64,000 nt of DNA from Pseudomonadota bacterium. GTDB lineage: Bacteria > Pseudomonadota > Alphaproteobacteria > Azospirillales > Azospirillaceae. Both the position numbers and the translations under genes were made by a program. Shown in pieces: positions 1 through 7,606 of the stretch. Position 1 is the stretch's first letter, and each line of letters begins with the position of its first letter. The stretch covers positions 1-64,000 of the forward strand of contig JAFAFA010000012.1 of the NCBI GenBank assembly GCA_023423695.1. Direction: 5' to 3'. The notes beneath the pieces were generated by a model that saw only the letters and a program-made list of their open reading frames with translations, made no database searches and had not been told where the DNA came from.

Positions 1-334
1 CGCTCTCCGACCGTTTGGTGAAGCCGCTCAAGCCCCCGCCCATGCGCAGCGTGCGGATGCGGTCGCGCCGGCCGGTCAGGATCTTGTGCGGATAGCACTG
101 GTGCCCGACGTCCCAGATCAGCCGGTCGTAGGGCGTGTCGAACACGTAATGGAGCGCCACCGTCAGCTCCACCACCCCAAGCCCGGCGCCGAGATGCCCG
201 CCGGTCACCGATACGGCGTCCACGGTCTCGGTGCGCAACTCGTCTGCGAACTGGCGGAGCTGCTCGGGCTTCAGGGCCCGCAGCTTGGCTGGCGTCGGAC
301 AAAGGTCGAGCAGCGGAGTCTTGGTGGAGGTCAC
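1..334 (-). CDS. dxs: 1-deoxy-D-xylulose-5-phosphate synthase, N-terminal part (cut by window edge)
   Basis: This is the first 111 codons of the thiamine-diphosphate enzyme that condenses pyruvate and glyceraldehyde 3-phosphate in the first step of the MEP isoprenoid pathway. The family N-terminus is visible: LRALKPEQLRQFADELR, then the thiamine-binding stretch SVTGGHLGAGLGVVELT, HYVFDTPYDRLIWDVGHQ and HKILTGR. The start is GTG at 334; no in-frame ATG lies upstream, and a GAGG ribosome site sits about 9 bases before it. It follows ispA after 24 bases on the same strand, so dxs is the last visible gene of a xseB-ispA-dxs operon. The rest of the gene lies outside the window. Confidence 0.95.
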   Translation of the reverse strand, partial: MTSTKTPLLDLCPTPAKLRALKPEQLRQFADELRTETVDAVSVTGGHLGAGLGVVELTVALHYVFDTPYDRLIWDVGHQCYPHKILTGRRDRIRTLRMGGGLSGFTKRSES

Positions 335-358
335 GTCGTGATGGTCCTCAAGCTCTGG

Positions 359-1261
359 TCAGGCGCGGCGCGCGACGACGAAGTCGGCGACCGCCTTCAA
401 CATATCGGCACGCCCATCGAAAATGTCCAAGTGCTGCGACGCCTGACTGGCGAGCATTTCCGCCTGGGCACGGGCACGGTCGCGGCCGAGGATCGACACG
501 AAGGTCGCCTTGCCGGCCTGGGCGTCGCGGCCGACCGTCTTGCCGGTCTCCTCCGCCGTGCCCTCCACGTCCAGCAGATCGTCGACGATCTGGAAGGCGA
601 GGCCGAGGTCGTGGGCGTAGGCGCGCAACGCCGTGCGCTGCGGCGGGTTGGCCTTGCCCAGAATGCCGCCGGCCTCGCAGGAGAAGGCGATCATCTCGCC
701 GGTCTTCATGCGCTGCAGTCGGGTGGTGGTGCCGAGATCGAAGGTCTCATGCTCGGCGATCAGGTCCAGCATCTGGCCGCCGACCATGCCGTGGCCGCCG
801 GACGCCTTGGCCAGCGCCGTCACCAGTTGGCAACGGATGTTGGGATCCTCGTGCGTGGCCGGATCCGCCAGCACCTCGAAGGCGAAGGTCAGCAGCCCGT
901 CGCCGGCTAGGATGGCGGTCGCCTCGTCGAACTGGCGGTGGCAGGTCGGACGGCCACGCCGCAGCTCACCATCGTCCATCGCCGGCAGGTCGTCATGGAT
1001 CAGGGAATAGCTGTGGACCATCTCCACCGCCGCGGCGGCACGGATGGCGCAGTCCGGGTTGACGCCGAACAGGGCTGCCGACTGCATCACCAGGAAGGGG
1101 CGCAGCCGCTTGCCGCCGTTCAGGCAGCCATAGCGCATGGCGTCGAACACCCGCGCTTCGGGCAGGTCGGTGGTCGGCAACAGGGCGTTGATCTTGACCT
1201 CGACCGCCTGGGCGATCTCGGCCAGCGCGGCTTTGAATTCGGTCTGGGAAATGGTCTGCAC
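359..1261 (-). CDS. ispA: Polyprenyl (farnesyl/geranyl) diphosphate synthase
   Basis: A 300-residue all-alpha prenyltransferase that condenses isopentenyl diphosphate with allylic diphosphates, feeding quinone, hopanoid, carotenoid and undecaprenol synthesis in the cytosol. The first aspartate-rich motif DDLPAMDD is at residues 90-97, followed by the RRGRPTCH stretch. The second motif DDLLD is at 227-231, and the substrate-binding GGKRLRP is near 49-55. The DDxxxxD spacing of the first motif is typical of bacterial short-chain FPP synthases, but exact chain length cannot be read from sequence alone (GGPP is possible). It starts 1 base after the xseB stop, which implies translational coupling, and is followed by dxs. 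Confidence 0.95.
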   Translation of the reverse strand: MQTISQTEFKAALAEIAQAVEVKINALLPTTDLPEARVFDAMRYGCLNGGKRLRPFLVMQSAALFGVNPDCAIRAAAAVEMVHSYSLIHDDLPAMDDGELRRGRPTCHRQFDEATAILAGDGLLTFAFEVLADPATHEDPNIRCQLVTALAKASGGHGMVGGQMLDLIAEHETFDLGTTTRLQRMKTGEMIAFSCEAGGILGKANPPQRTALRAYAHDLGLAFQIVDDLLDVEGTAEETGKTVGRDAQAGKATFVSILGRDRARAQAEMLASQASQHLDIFDGRADMLKAVADFVVARRA

Positions 1262-1262
1262 G

Positions 1263-1559
1263 TCAGTCGATCCGGGCGGGTTCGGTGCCGAGGGAGCCGT
1301 CGGCGCTCACGGTGATGCGGTCGATCTTGGCCTGCGCCTCGCGCAGCTTCATCTCGCAATGGCGCTTCAGCGCCGTGCCCCGCTCGTATGAGGAGATGGC
1401 GTCGTCGAGCTTGCCGCGCCCTTCCTCGAGCTGGCGGACGATCCGCTCCAGTTCGGCGAGCGCATCCTCGAAGCTGAGGGCGGCTATATCGGGCGGAATG
1501 GCGGCGCCGGAAACGGGGGCGGAAGACGTCGTGGAAGGGGGCATGTCGGGCAGAACCAT
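1263..1559 (-). CDS. xseB: Exodeoxyribonuclease VII small subunit
   Basis: Small subunit of the exonuclease VII complex that degrades single-stranded DNA; it wraps the XseA large subunit as a helical hairpin. The core SFEDALAELERIVRQLEEG, followed by LDDAISSYERGTALKRHCE and LREAQAKID, is the family signature. The 98-residue length with an unstructured Ser/Pro/Thr-rich N-terminal tail fits alphaproteobacterial members. The chosen start (MVLPDMPPS) gives a usual length; an in-frame start 13 codons upstream is possible. It abuts ispA with a one-base gap, the common xseB-ispA-dxs order, so it probably shares their transcript. Confidence 0.93.
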   Translation of the reverse strand: MVLPDMPPSTTSSAPVSGAAIPPDIAALSFEDALAELERIVRQLEEGRGKLDDAISSYERGTALKRHCEMKLREAQAKIDRITVSADGSLGTEPARID

Positions 1560-1722
1560 CGATGGAACCTCAAGCCCGCGAAGGTATGCCCCGCCCACGT
1601 CCGGCGCAAGGCCCGAGGCACTCCGCCACCCCGCCCATTGCGGCCTATGTGCGGCCTATGCGTTCGGGCAGCCCCTCCCCCTTTCGGGAGAATGGAGCGC
1701 CCCCCAACAGGAAAGCCGCCGC

Positions 1723-2652
1723 TCAGCAGTACATCAGTTCGCGCACATGGGCGGCGCTGGCCGAGGCGAGGGCGCGCAGGTTGTATCCCCCCTCCAGCAC
1801 CGAGACGATGCGCGCGCCGCAATGGGTGCGGGCCAGTTCGCCCAGCTTGCGGGTCGCCCAGACGAAATCGTCGTCGATCAGGTGCAGGCCGGCCAGCGGA
1901 TCGCGCGAATGGGCATCGAATCCGGCGGAGATGATCAGCAGGTCCGGCTTGAAATGGTCGATGGCCGGCAGGATGGCGTGCGTCATCGCGTGGCGGAATT
2001 CGGGCGATCCCGCCATCGCCGGCAGCGGCGCGTTGACGCAGTTGCCGTACTCGCCCTTTTCGCCGGCATCCCCCGTGCCGGGATAGAGCGGCGACTGGTG
2101 GGTCGAGCAATAGAGCATGTCCGGGTCGTGCTGCAGGATGTCTTGCGTGCCGTTGCCGTGGTGGACGTCGAAATCCATCACCGCCACCCGCTGCAGCCCG
2201 TGCGCGGCGCGGGCATGATAGGCGCCGACCGCGGCGTTGTTGAACAGGCAGAAGCCCATCGCCTTCTCCCGTTCGGCATGATGGCCGGGCGGGCGCACGG
2301 CGCAGAAGGCGTTGCGCGACAGGCCGGTCGCCACCGCATCGACCGCGGCGCAGACCGCGCCGGCCGCGCGCAGCGCCGCCTCCCCCGATCCGGGCGAGAC
2401 GACCGTGTCGGCATCGACGCCGGCGTGCTCCACCTCTGGAATCAGAGACAGCACGCGGTCGATGTGCTCTTGCGGATGCGCCCGCAGAAGCTGTTCAACC
2501 GTGGCGCGCGGCGCCTCCTGCCGTTCCAGCATATGGAACTCCTCCGTCTCCAGCGCGGCGAGCACGGCGCGCAGGCGGTCGGAGCATTCGGGATGACCGA
2601 GACCCGTGTCGTGCTCCAGGCACGCCGGGTGGGTGAACAGGGTGGTGAACAT
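1723..2652 (-). CDS. Histone deacetylase family protein (acetylpolyamine/acetoin-utilisation type amidohydrolase)
   Basis: A 309-residue zinc amidohydrolase of the arginase/deacetylase fold. Visible active-site motifs are RPPGHHAE (His pair at 124-125), the metal-binding DFDVHHGNGTQ (D160, D162, H164, H165), SAGFDAH with its metal Asp, and the late LEGGYN with the transition-state Tyr. All key residues are present, so it should be active on an acetylated small molecule or protein; the substrate (acetylpolyamine, acetyllysine) cannot be told. The start at MFTTLFTHP matches family N-termini; an in-frame ATG 20 codons upstream gives an atypical extension. It lies 163 bases upstream of xseB on the same strand and may share a transcript with it. 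Confidence 0.9.
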   Translation of the reverse strand: MFTTLFTHPACLEHDTGLGHPECSDRLRAVLAALETEEFHMLERQEAPRATVEQLLRAHPQEHIDRVLSLIPEVEHAGVDADTVVSPGSGEAALRAAGAVCAAVDAVATGLSRNAFCAVRPPGHHAEREKAMGFCLFNNAAVGAYHARAAHGLQRVAVMDFDVHHGNGTQDILQHDPDMLYCSTHQSPLYPGTGDAGEKGEYGNCVNAPLPAMAGSPEFRHAMTHAILPAIDHFKPDLLIISAGFDAHSRDPLAGLHLIDDDFVWATRKLGELARTHCGARIVSVLEGGYNLRALASASAAHVRELMYC

Positions 2653-2864
2653 CGATTTTTCGGTCGTTATCGTTGGTTTTCGGGCGGCGTACGCAGCGTT
2701 TCCGAACACCATTCTTCCCGGATCGCTAATGAAAGTACAGGCTGAATCCAGGACGATTCGTCACAGCCCACTTTCGGGAGCCGGGGCAATCCGTGACACA
2801 ATACGATGGTAACGGCAACGATGGGGTAACGGCAAAGATGGGCCGGGATCACGCCGTCGGTTGA

Positions 2865-3092
2865 TCACGCCGTCCGTTCGATGACGAAGCGGAGGATGCC
2901 GCTCTCCTCCGCGACCGACAGCAGGCGGTTGCCGGTTGCCTCGCAGAAGGCGGGGAAGTCCTTGCGGGCGCCGGGATCGGTCGCCTCCACGGTCAGGGTG
3001 TCGCCGATGGCGATGGCCCTGATCGCCTTGCGGGCGCGCAGGACGGGAAGCGGGCACTGCAAGCCCTTGGTATCCAATGGATGATCGGTCAT
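2865..3092 (-). CDS. TusA-family sulfurtransferase / sulfur carrier protein
   Basis: A 75-residue cytosolic sulfur-relay protein of the TusA/SirA family (IF3-like fold). The signature LDTKGLQCPLPVLRARKAI holds the sulfur-carrying cysteine C13 in the CPxP motif, and the C-terminal strands (DFPAFCEATGN, followed by SGILRFVIER) fit. The carrier takes persulfide sulfur from a desulfurase or rhodanese and passes it on. The start MTDHPLDTK was chosen because family members begin just before the first strand; longer in-frame versions add an unlikely 31-residue tail. It is divergent from an ArsR-type regulator that has the cysteine pair of persulfide sensors, so it may be regulated by sulfane sulfur. 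Confidence 0.88.
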   Translation of the reverse strand: MTDHPLDTKGLQCPLPVLRARKAIRAIAIGDTLTVEATDPGARKDFPAFCEATGNRLLSVAEESGILRFVIERTA

Positions 3093-3416
3093 GAATGAAA
3101 TGCTATCCCACCTGAGAACCGGTGTCATCGGCCGAGATGGACGAGGATGGCCGGACTCAACAAACGCAACCATCAGGTGTCTCATCCATCCGCCTATTGT
3201 TCCGTGATGCGAGAAAAAAGCGACTATCGGCGGTAATGGCGACGCCCAAGCCGGCGCCGTGACAATCGGTGCCAGGGTCCGGATGTCGGAATCCCACAGG
3301 TAGACAATTTCCGCTCAGTACGAATATACTAGGATACGAGCATTTTTCTTTGACGGGTTGCGCAATGACAGCCCGGCCGTAAAACGAATCGGAATGGACA
3401 GGGCAGCGGGAAAGCA
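3093..3416. promoter_or_regulatory. Divergent promoter region between the TusA-like gene and the arsR-type gene
   Basis: This 324-base intergenic stretch carries the promoters of two divergent genes. Around 3310-3345 it turns AT-rich, with a loosely palindromic element (GTACGAATATACTAGGATAC) some 70 bases before the regulator start, in a place where an ArsR-family repressor of the BigR/SqrR type would bind. No ORF with coding character is seen here. Confidence 0.4.
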
Positions 3417-3812
3417 ATGAAGATCGAGGATTTGCAGGCAAACGCCCGTCGGGCGAGCGCGCTGCTCAAGGCGATGTGCAATGAGCGGCGCCTTCTCATC
3501 CTGTGCCACCTGAGCCAGGGCGAACGGTCGGTGGGCGAGTTGGAGGATCTGGTCGGGCTCAGCCAGTCGGCGCTGTCGCAGCATCTGGCCCGGCTACGCA
3601 ACGACAATCTGGTCCGCACGCGCCGCAGCGCCCAGAACATCTACTACTCGCTGAACGGGCACGAGGCGCAGACGATCATGACGACGCTGCACGGCCTCTA
3701 CTGCACCCCGGCGGAGGAAGCGGCCGACGGTCGCGAGGGCGACTCCGCCAACGGTTCCGCCAACGATCCCGGCAGCGACTGCTCCGACCTGCGCACCGCA
3801 GCAGCCGGCTGA
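3417..3812 (+). CDS. ArsR/SmtB-family transcriptional regulator, BigR/SqrR-like (probable persulfide sensor)
   Basis: A 131-residue winged-helix regulator. Residues 10-85 hold the ArsR fold: ALLKAMCNERRLLILCHL, the recognition helix LSQSALSQHLARLR, and the wing LVRTRRSAQNIYYSL. It lacks the usual metal-binding ELCVC motif. Instead C30 (LILCHL) and C96 (GLYC) are 66 residues apart, the same spacing as the two redox cysteines C41 and C107 of SqrR, which form a tetrasulfide link when hydropersulfides rise. C21 is a third cysteine. The C-terminal 30 residues are a low-complexity Ser/Asn/Asp tail. It is divergent from a TusA-like sulfur carrier. Persulfide sensing is an inference from this spacing and context. 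Confidence 0.85.
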   Translation: MKIEDLQANARRASALLKAMCNERRLLILCHLSQGERSVGELEDLVGLSQSALSQHLARLRNDNLVRTRRSAQNIYYSLNGHEAQTIMTTLHGLYCTPAEEAADGREGDSANGSANDPGSDCSDLRTAAAG

Positions 3813-3841
3813 ACGGCACCACCGCATGAGGGGCGCAAGCC

Positions 3842-4234
3842 TCAGTCGCGCGCCAGCAGCGCAGCGGCCGCCAGCGCCACCCATCCCAGCATGAAGCTCC
3901 ATCCTCCAGCGGGCGCCGTCATCGGCACCGGCAACGGACCGACCGTGGCCAGTGCATAGAGCGTGCCGCAGAACAGCAGGATTCCGGCACAGAACAGCCA
4001 GCCCGCGACCCGCAGGGCCAGTTGCCCGCCCGCCCTTCCGCCCAGCCGCCCGGCCAGCGCCACCAGCAGCACCAGCGCCAGCGCATGGGCCATCTGATAC
4101 ATCCCGGCGGTACGGAACCACTCCTGCGCCTGCGGCTGCCCCGCCAAGCCATGGCTGGCATAAGCGCCGGCGGCGACCGCGATGGCGCCGTTCAGCGCGG
4201 CGAAGACGATCCAGATGCGGTCGGTCACTCCCAC
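3842..4234 (-). CDS. DUF423 (YgdD-like) small inner-membrane protein
   Basis: A 130-residue protein with four hydrophobic helices (about residues 7-27, 46-64, 76-98 and 108-127). The family features WIVFAALNGAIAVAAGAYASHGL near the N-terminus and FRTAGMYQMAHALALVLL in helix 2 are clear. DUF423 proteins are widespread inner-membrane proteins of unknown function, so no role is assigned. It is convergent with the ArsR-type regulator, 29 bases away, and its start lies 100 bases from the glycosyltransferase start on the other strand. Confidence 0.88.
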   Translation of the reverse strand: MGVTDRIWIVFAALNGAIAVAAGAYASHGLAGQPQAQEWFRTAGMYQMAHALALVLLVALAGRLGGRAGGQLALRVAGWLFCAGILLFCGTLYALATVGPLPVPMTAPAGGWSFMLGWVALAAAALLARD

Positions 4235-4334
4235 GGACGTTCTTCCCTTCCTTCCCGATCACCACCTGCACATGGGCGGTGCTATCCTGCCGCCTGTCTA
4301 CACGCAGGGCGCCCGCACGGGCAAGAAAACGACC

Positions 4335-5093
4335 ATGACCACAATCCCCTCCCCGGCTACTCCACTCGTCAGCATCCTCACACCCACATGGCAGCGGGAA
4401 GATTACCTGCCCCGCCTGCATGCCTGCATCCAGGCGCAGACCCATTCCGAGATCGAGTGGCTCATCTTCGACGACAGCCCGCGCCCGTCGGCCTATCTCA
4501 AGCCGCTGGCGAACCCGCGGCTGAAGTATTTCTATTCGCCCAGCCGCTACGCGATCGGCGAGAAGCGCAACATCCTCGCCGAACATGCCAAGGGCTCGGT
4601 GATCGTCCACATGGACGACGATGATTTCTACGCGCCCGCCTATGTGGAGCGGATGCTGGACCGGCTGGAACAAGGCCACGACCTGGTGAAGCTGTCGGGC
4701 TGGTTCCTCTACAGCACGGCGCACCGACGCTTCGGTTACTGGGACACCGCACAAGGCGGCTCGCACCACCGTTGGGGACGGCAGGGCTGCAGCTATGTCG
4801 AGGCACCGGAGGCCCCGCCTTCGCCTGAGAATCTGGACGGTTACGGTTTCTCCTACGCCTACCGCCGTGCGGTCTGGGAAGCGGTGCGTTTTCCCGCGGT
4901 GAATGCCTGCGAGGATGCGCCGTTCGTAAAGGCCGCGCGAGAACGCTTCCGCGTCGGCGCCTTCCCGGATGCGGAGGGGCTGTGCCTGCACATGTTGCAC
5001 GCCCGCAGCACCAGCCTTTGCCTGCCGCAGTACGAGTTGCCGCCGGTCCTGATGGAACGCCTGTTCGGGCCGGAGGTGGCCGCCTACACCTGA
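4335..5093 (+). CDS. Glycosyltransferase family 2 protein
   Basis: A 252-residue GT-A fold glycosyltransferase without membrane segments. The nucleotide-binding start VSILTPTWQREDYLPRLHA is at residues 12-30, IEWLIFDDSPRPS follows, and the metal-binding DXD region is VHMDDDDFYAP (D94-D97). After GEKRNILAEHAKG the acceptor half is divergent, so donor and acceptor cannot be predicted. The start ATG at 4335 directly precedes the first strand; an ATG at 4272 would add 21 residues. It stands alone rather than in an obvious polysaccharide cluster, and its 3' end overlaps a small convergent reading frame. Confidence 0.85.
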   Translation: MTTIPSPATPLVSILTPTWQREDYLPRLHACIQAQTHSEIEWLIFDDSPRPSAYLKPLANPRLKYFYSPSRYAIGEKRNILAEHAKGSVIVHMDDDDFYAPAYVERMLDRLEQGHDLVKLSGWFLYSTAHRRFGYWDTAQGGSHHRWGRQGCSYVEAPEAPPSPENLDGYGFSYAYRRAVWEAVRFPAVNACEDAPFVKAARERFRVGAFPDAEGLCLHMLHARSTSLCLPQYELPPVLMERLFGPEVAAYT

Positions 5094-5308
5094 ACGTCGA
5101 GGAACATGCCGCGGCGGTAGTTGCGCGGCAGGGTCAGCACCCCGTTGACCACCAGGGCGGCCAGTTCGCGCAGGCTCGGGATGCGCTGCCGCCCCTGCGT
5201 GACCACCCCGTCGGCGCGCGCACGCGCACCGGCCGCGGGAACCCGCCCGCCGGAGTCGGGGCGGATCGGCTCGTTCGAACGGTCACCGGTGCGTCGGGTC
5301 TCTACCAT
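5084..5308 (-). CDS. Small hypothetical protein, uncertain
   Basis: A possible 74-residue basic protein filling the gap between the glycosyltransferase and the SDR gene, convergent with the former and overlapping its end by 10 bases. The C-terminal half (IPSLRELAALVVNGVLTLPRNYRRG) looks helical and gene-like, while the N-terminal half is Arg/Ala/Gly-rich and could be random high-GC sequence. No family recognised and only a weak ribosome site (GAG). If it is not a gene, the 5094-5388 gap holds nothing else I can identify. Confidence 0.35.
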   Translation of the reverse strand: MVETRRTGDRSNEPIRPDSGGRVPAAGARARADGVVTQGRQRIPSLRELAALVVNGVLTLPRNYRRGMFLDVQV

Positions 5309-5388
5309 GTGCACTCATTTACCATAAATGCGGCACATGGGGAAGAGGGGGCGGCTGTGACGTTCGAGAGCCCCCATCCCCCGGCCGC

Positions 5389-6132
5389 TCAGGTGTTGGA
5401 CCAGCCGCCGTCGATGGCGATCGCCTGCCCGGTCATGAAGGACGAGTCGTCCGACGCGAGATAGACGGCGAGCTTCGCCACCTCCTCCGCGGTGCCGAGC
5501 CTGCCCATCGGCTGGCGGGCGACGAAAGCGGCGCGCGCGGTTTCGTAATCGCCCAGCGCCCGCATGCGGTCGTGCAGAGATGGACTGTCCACCGTGCCCG
5601 GACAGATGGCGTTCACGCGGATGCCGCGGGTGACGTAATCGGCGGCGACCGACTTGGTCAGACCGATCACCGCAGCCTTGGTGGTGCCGTAGATGAAGCG
5701 GTTCGGCGCCCCGATGATGGAGGAGGCGACCGACGACATGTTGATGACCGATCCGCTGCCCGCCTCCAGCATTCCCGGAAGGAAAGCGCGGATCATCCGG
5801 TACATCGAGCGGACGTTCAGCGTGACGGAAAAGTCGAACGCATCCTCGTCGCAGTCCAGCACGGTGCCGGCATGGACATAGCCGGCGCAGTTGAACAGCA
5901 CCGACGGCGCCGGCACCTCCGCCGCGAAGGCCCGGATCGCCCCAGGATCGCAGACGTCGAGCCGGCGGGTGACGATGCCGGGGGTGCCGGCCAACTCCTC
6001 CAGCAACCCGGCGTTGATGTCGGTCGCCAGGACGCTGGCGCCCTCCTCCGCGAAGGCAAGGGCGGCGGCGCGCCCCATGCCCTGCGCCGCGGCGGTGACG
6101 ATGGCGGTCTTGCCCTGCAGTCTTCCAGCCAT
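5389..6132 (-). CDS. SDR-family oxidoreductase (BDH2/DHRS6-like)
   Basis: A 247-residue classical short-chain dehydrogenase with a Rossmann fold. The cofactor loop reads VTAAAQGMG, with an Ala where most members have Gly. An Asp after strand 2 (ATDIN) suggests NAD preference. NCAG, the catalytic Ser in INMSSVASS, the YGTTK Tyr-Lys pair and the CPGTVDSPS loop are present. The last two resemble 3-hydroxybutyrate dehydrogenase type 2 and 2-keto-3-deoxy-L-fuconate dehydrogenases; the substrate is not certain. The start at 6132 is set by AGGAG 9 bases upstream; the ATG three codons earlier directly touches that site. The gene follows the amidase by 13 bases, so the pair is an operon. Confidence 0.9.
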   Translation of the reverse strand: MAGRLQGKTAIVTAAAQGMGRAAALAFAEEGASVLATDINAGLLEELAGTPGIVTRRLDVCDPGAIRAFAAEVPAPSVLFNCAGYVHAGTVLDCDEDAFDFSVTLNVRSMYRMIRAFLPGMLEAGSGSVINMSSVASSIIGAPNRFIYGTTKAAVIGLTKSVAADYVTRGIRVNAICPGTVDSPSLHDRMRALGDYETARAAFVARQPMGRLGTAEEVAKLAVYLASDDSSFMTGQAIAIDGGWSNT

Positions 6133-6145
6133 GCCGGTCATCTCC

Positions 6146-7537
6146 TCAGGTTTCAAGCCAATGGTGGACGAAGCCCGCCTCCCGCTCCAACAGCCGGCCC
6201 AGGCGGATCAGGCGCCGCTCCTCGCCCGGCCGGGCGATCAACTGGATGCCGAAGGGCAGCCCTTCCCCGCCGACAGGCCCACCCACAGGCAGGGTCAGCA
6301 CAGGGAAGCCCACCAGCGTGATGATGGCGGTGACGCCGAGATAATCGAGGATGGTCTCCACCGGCCGGCCATCGATCTCCGTCACCTCGCCCTCCGCGTT
6401 CGGCCAGGGCAGCACGCCGCAGGCCGGCGCGGCCAGAACGTCGATGTCGTCGAACAGCGCCACGAAGCGTCGGTAGAGGGCGGTGCGGGCGGCCTGCGCC
6501 TCCAGATAGGCATCGGCGGTGATGCCGGCGCCGGCCTCGATGTTCCAACGGATGGTGTCGGTCAGGTCCGCGCCATGCTTCGCCAGCATCGGACCGAAGG
6601 CGTGGCGGGTCTGCGCGGCGCGCAACGTGCGGAAGGTCGCCATCGCGTCGCCGCAGTCGGGATGGCGGCGCGCCACCGGGCCCACAGCCCGCTCCAACCG
6701 GTCGACCGTCTGGGCGAAGCGTTCCCGCACCGCCTGGGACACCGTGGCAAAACCGAAATCGGCGGTGGCGCCCAGCCGCGAGTCCGAACCGTCGTCGCGG
6801 TCGCCGAACAGGGAGGTCGGGTCGCGCAGGTCGCTGCCGGCCATCGCCGACAACAGCAGTGCGCAGTCTTCGGTGTCGCGCGCCAGAACGCCGTGGGTCG
6901 CCAGCGTGTCCCAGCCCAGGGCGCGGCCCGGCGCCGGGATCAGCCCCGGTGTCGGCCGGATGGAGGCGATGCCGCAGAAGCTCGCCGGCACCCGCACCGA
7001 TCCGCCGAAATCGGTGCCATGGGCCAGCGGCGCCATGCCGACGGCGACCGCCACCGCCGATCCGCCGCTCGATCCGCCGGAGGTCAGCACCGGATCGACG
7101 GGGTTGCAGGTCGGCCCGTACAGGCGGTTCCGGCAGACGGCGCCGAAGCCGAATTCCGGCGTGTTGGTCTTGCCGATGACGATGCCGCCCGCCGCCTCGA
7201 TCCGCGCCACCGCGATGTCGCTGGCGGCCGGCACATGATCGGCATAGAGCGCCGAGCCGTAGGTGGTGCGGATGCCGGCGGTATCGGTCAGGTCCTTAAC
7301 CGCAACCGGCAACCCATGCAGCGGCCCGACCGGCGCCGGGGCTGCGTCCAGCGCCTCGGCACGGGCAAGGGCTTCGTCGGCGGCCACGGTGATGAAGGCC
7401 GACAGTGCCGGCTCCTTCGCCGCGATGCGCGCCAGATGCGCCTCCACCGCCTCCCGCGCCGACAGCTCCCGACGCGCCAGCCTTGCCGCCAGACCGGCAG
7501 CGCTCTCCCGCCACAGGGCGTTTCGTCCTTCGCTCAC
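6146..7537 (-). CDS. Amidase (amidase-signature family)
   Basis: A 463-residue amide hydrolase with the complete Ser-cisSer-Lys triad: K81 in LPVAVKD, the GGSSGGS loop (154-160, cis-Ser S157) and the nucleophile S181 in GTDFGGSVRVPAS. The 24-residue gap between the two serines matches the family. The start is GTG at 7537 with a GGGAGGA ribosome site 5 bases before it; the upstream ATG has none. Amidase-signature enzymes act on very different amides (fatty-acid amides, malonamide, aryl amides, indoleacetamide, 6-aminohexanoate oligomers), and this one has no feature that picks a substrate. It is not GatA: no gatC or gatB neighbours. It is co-transcribed with the SDR gene. Confidence 0.9.
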   Translation of the reverse strand: MSEGRNALWRESAAGLAARLARRELSAREAVEAHLARIAAKEPALSAFITVAADEALARAEALDAAPAPVGPLHGLPVAVKDLTDTAGIRTTYGSALYADHVPAASDIAVARIEAAGGIVIGKTNTPEFGFGAVCRNRLYGPTCNPVDPVLTSGGSSGGSAVAVAVGMAPLAHGTDFGGSVRVPASFCGIASIRPTPGLIPAPGRALGWDTLATHGVLARDTEDCALLLSAMAGSDLRDPTSLFGDRDDGSDSRLGATADFGFATVSQAVRERFAQTVDRLERAVGPVARRHPDCGDAMATFRTLRAAQTRHAFGPMLAKHGADLTDTIRWNIEAGAGITADAYLEAQAARTALYRRFVALFDDIDVLAAPACGVLPWPNAEGEVTEIDGRPVETILDYLGVTAIITLVGFPVLTLPVGGPVGGEGLPFGIQLIARPGEERRLIRLGRLLEREAGFVHHWLET

Positions 7538-7606
7538 TGCATCCTCCCATTTCCGGCCCGAATCGTAGCGCGAAACCGGTGGTATGCGAAACAATGCAGA
7601 GCGCGG

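Noticed and set aside
6146..7537. Assignment of the amidase as the GatA subunit of the amidotransferase
   Set aside because: gatC and gatB are absent, and the neighbour is an SDR dehydrogenase, so a catabolic amidase is more likely.
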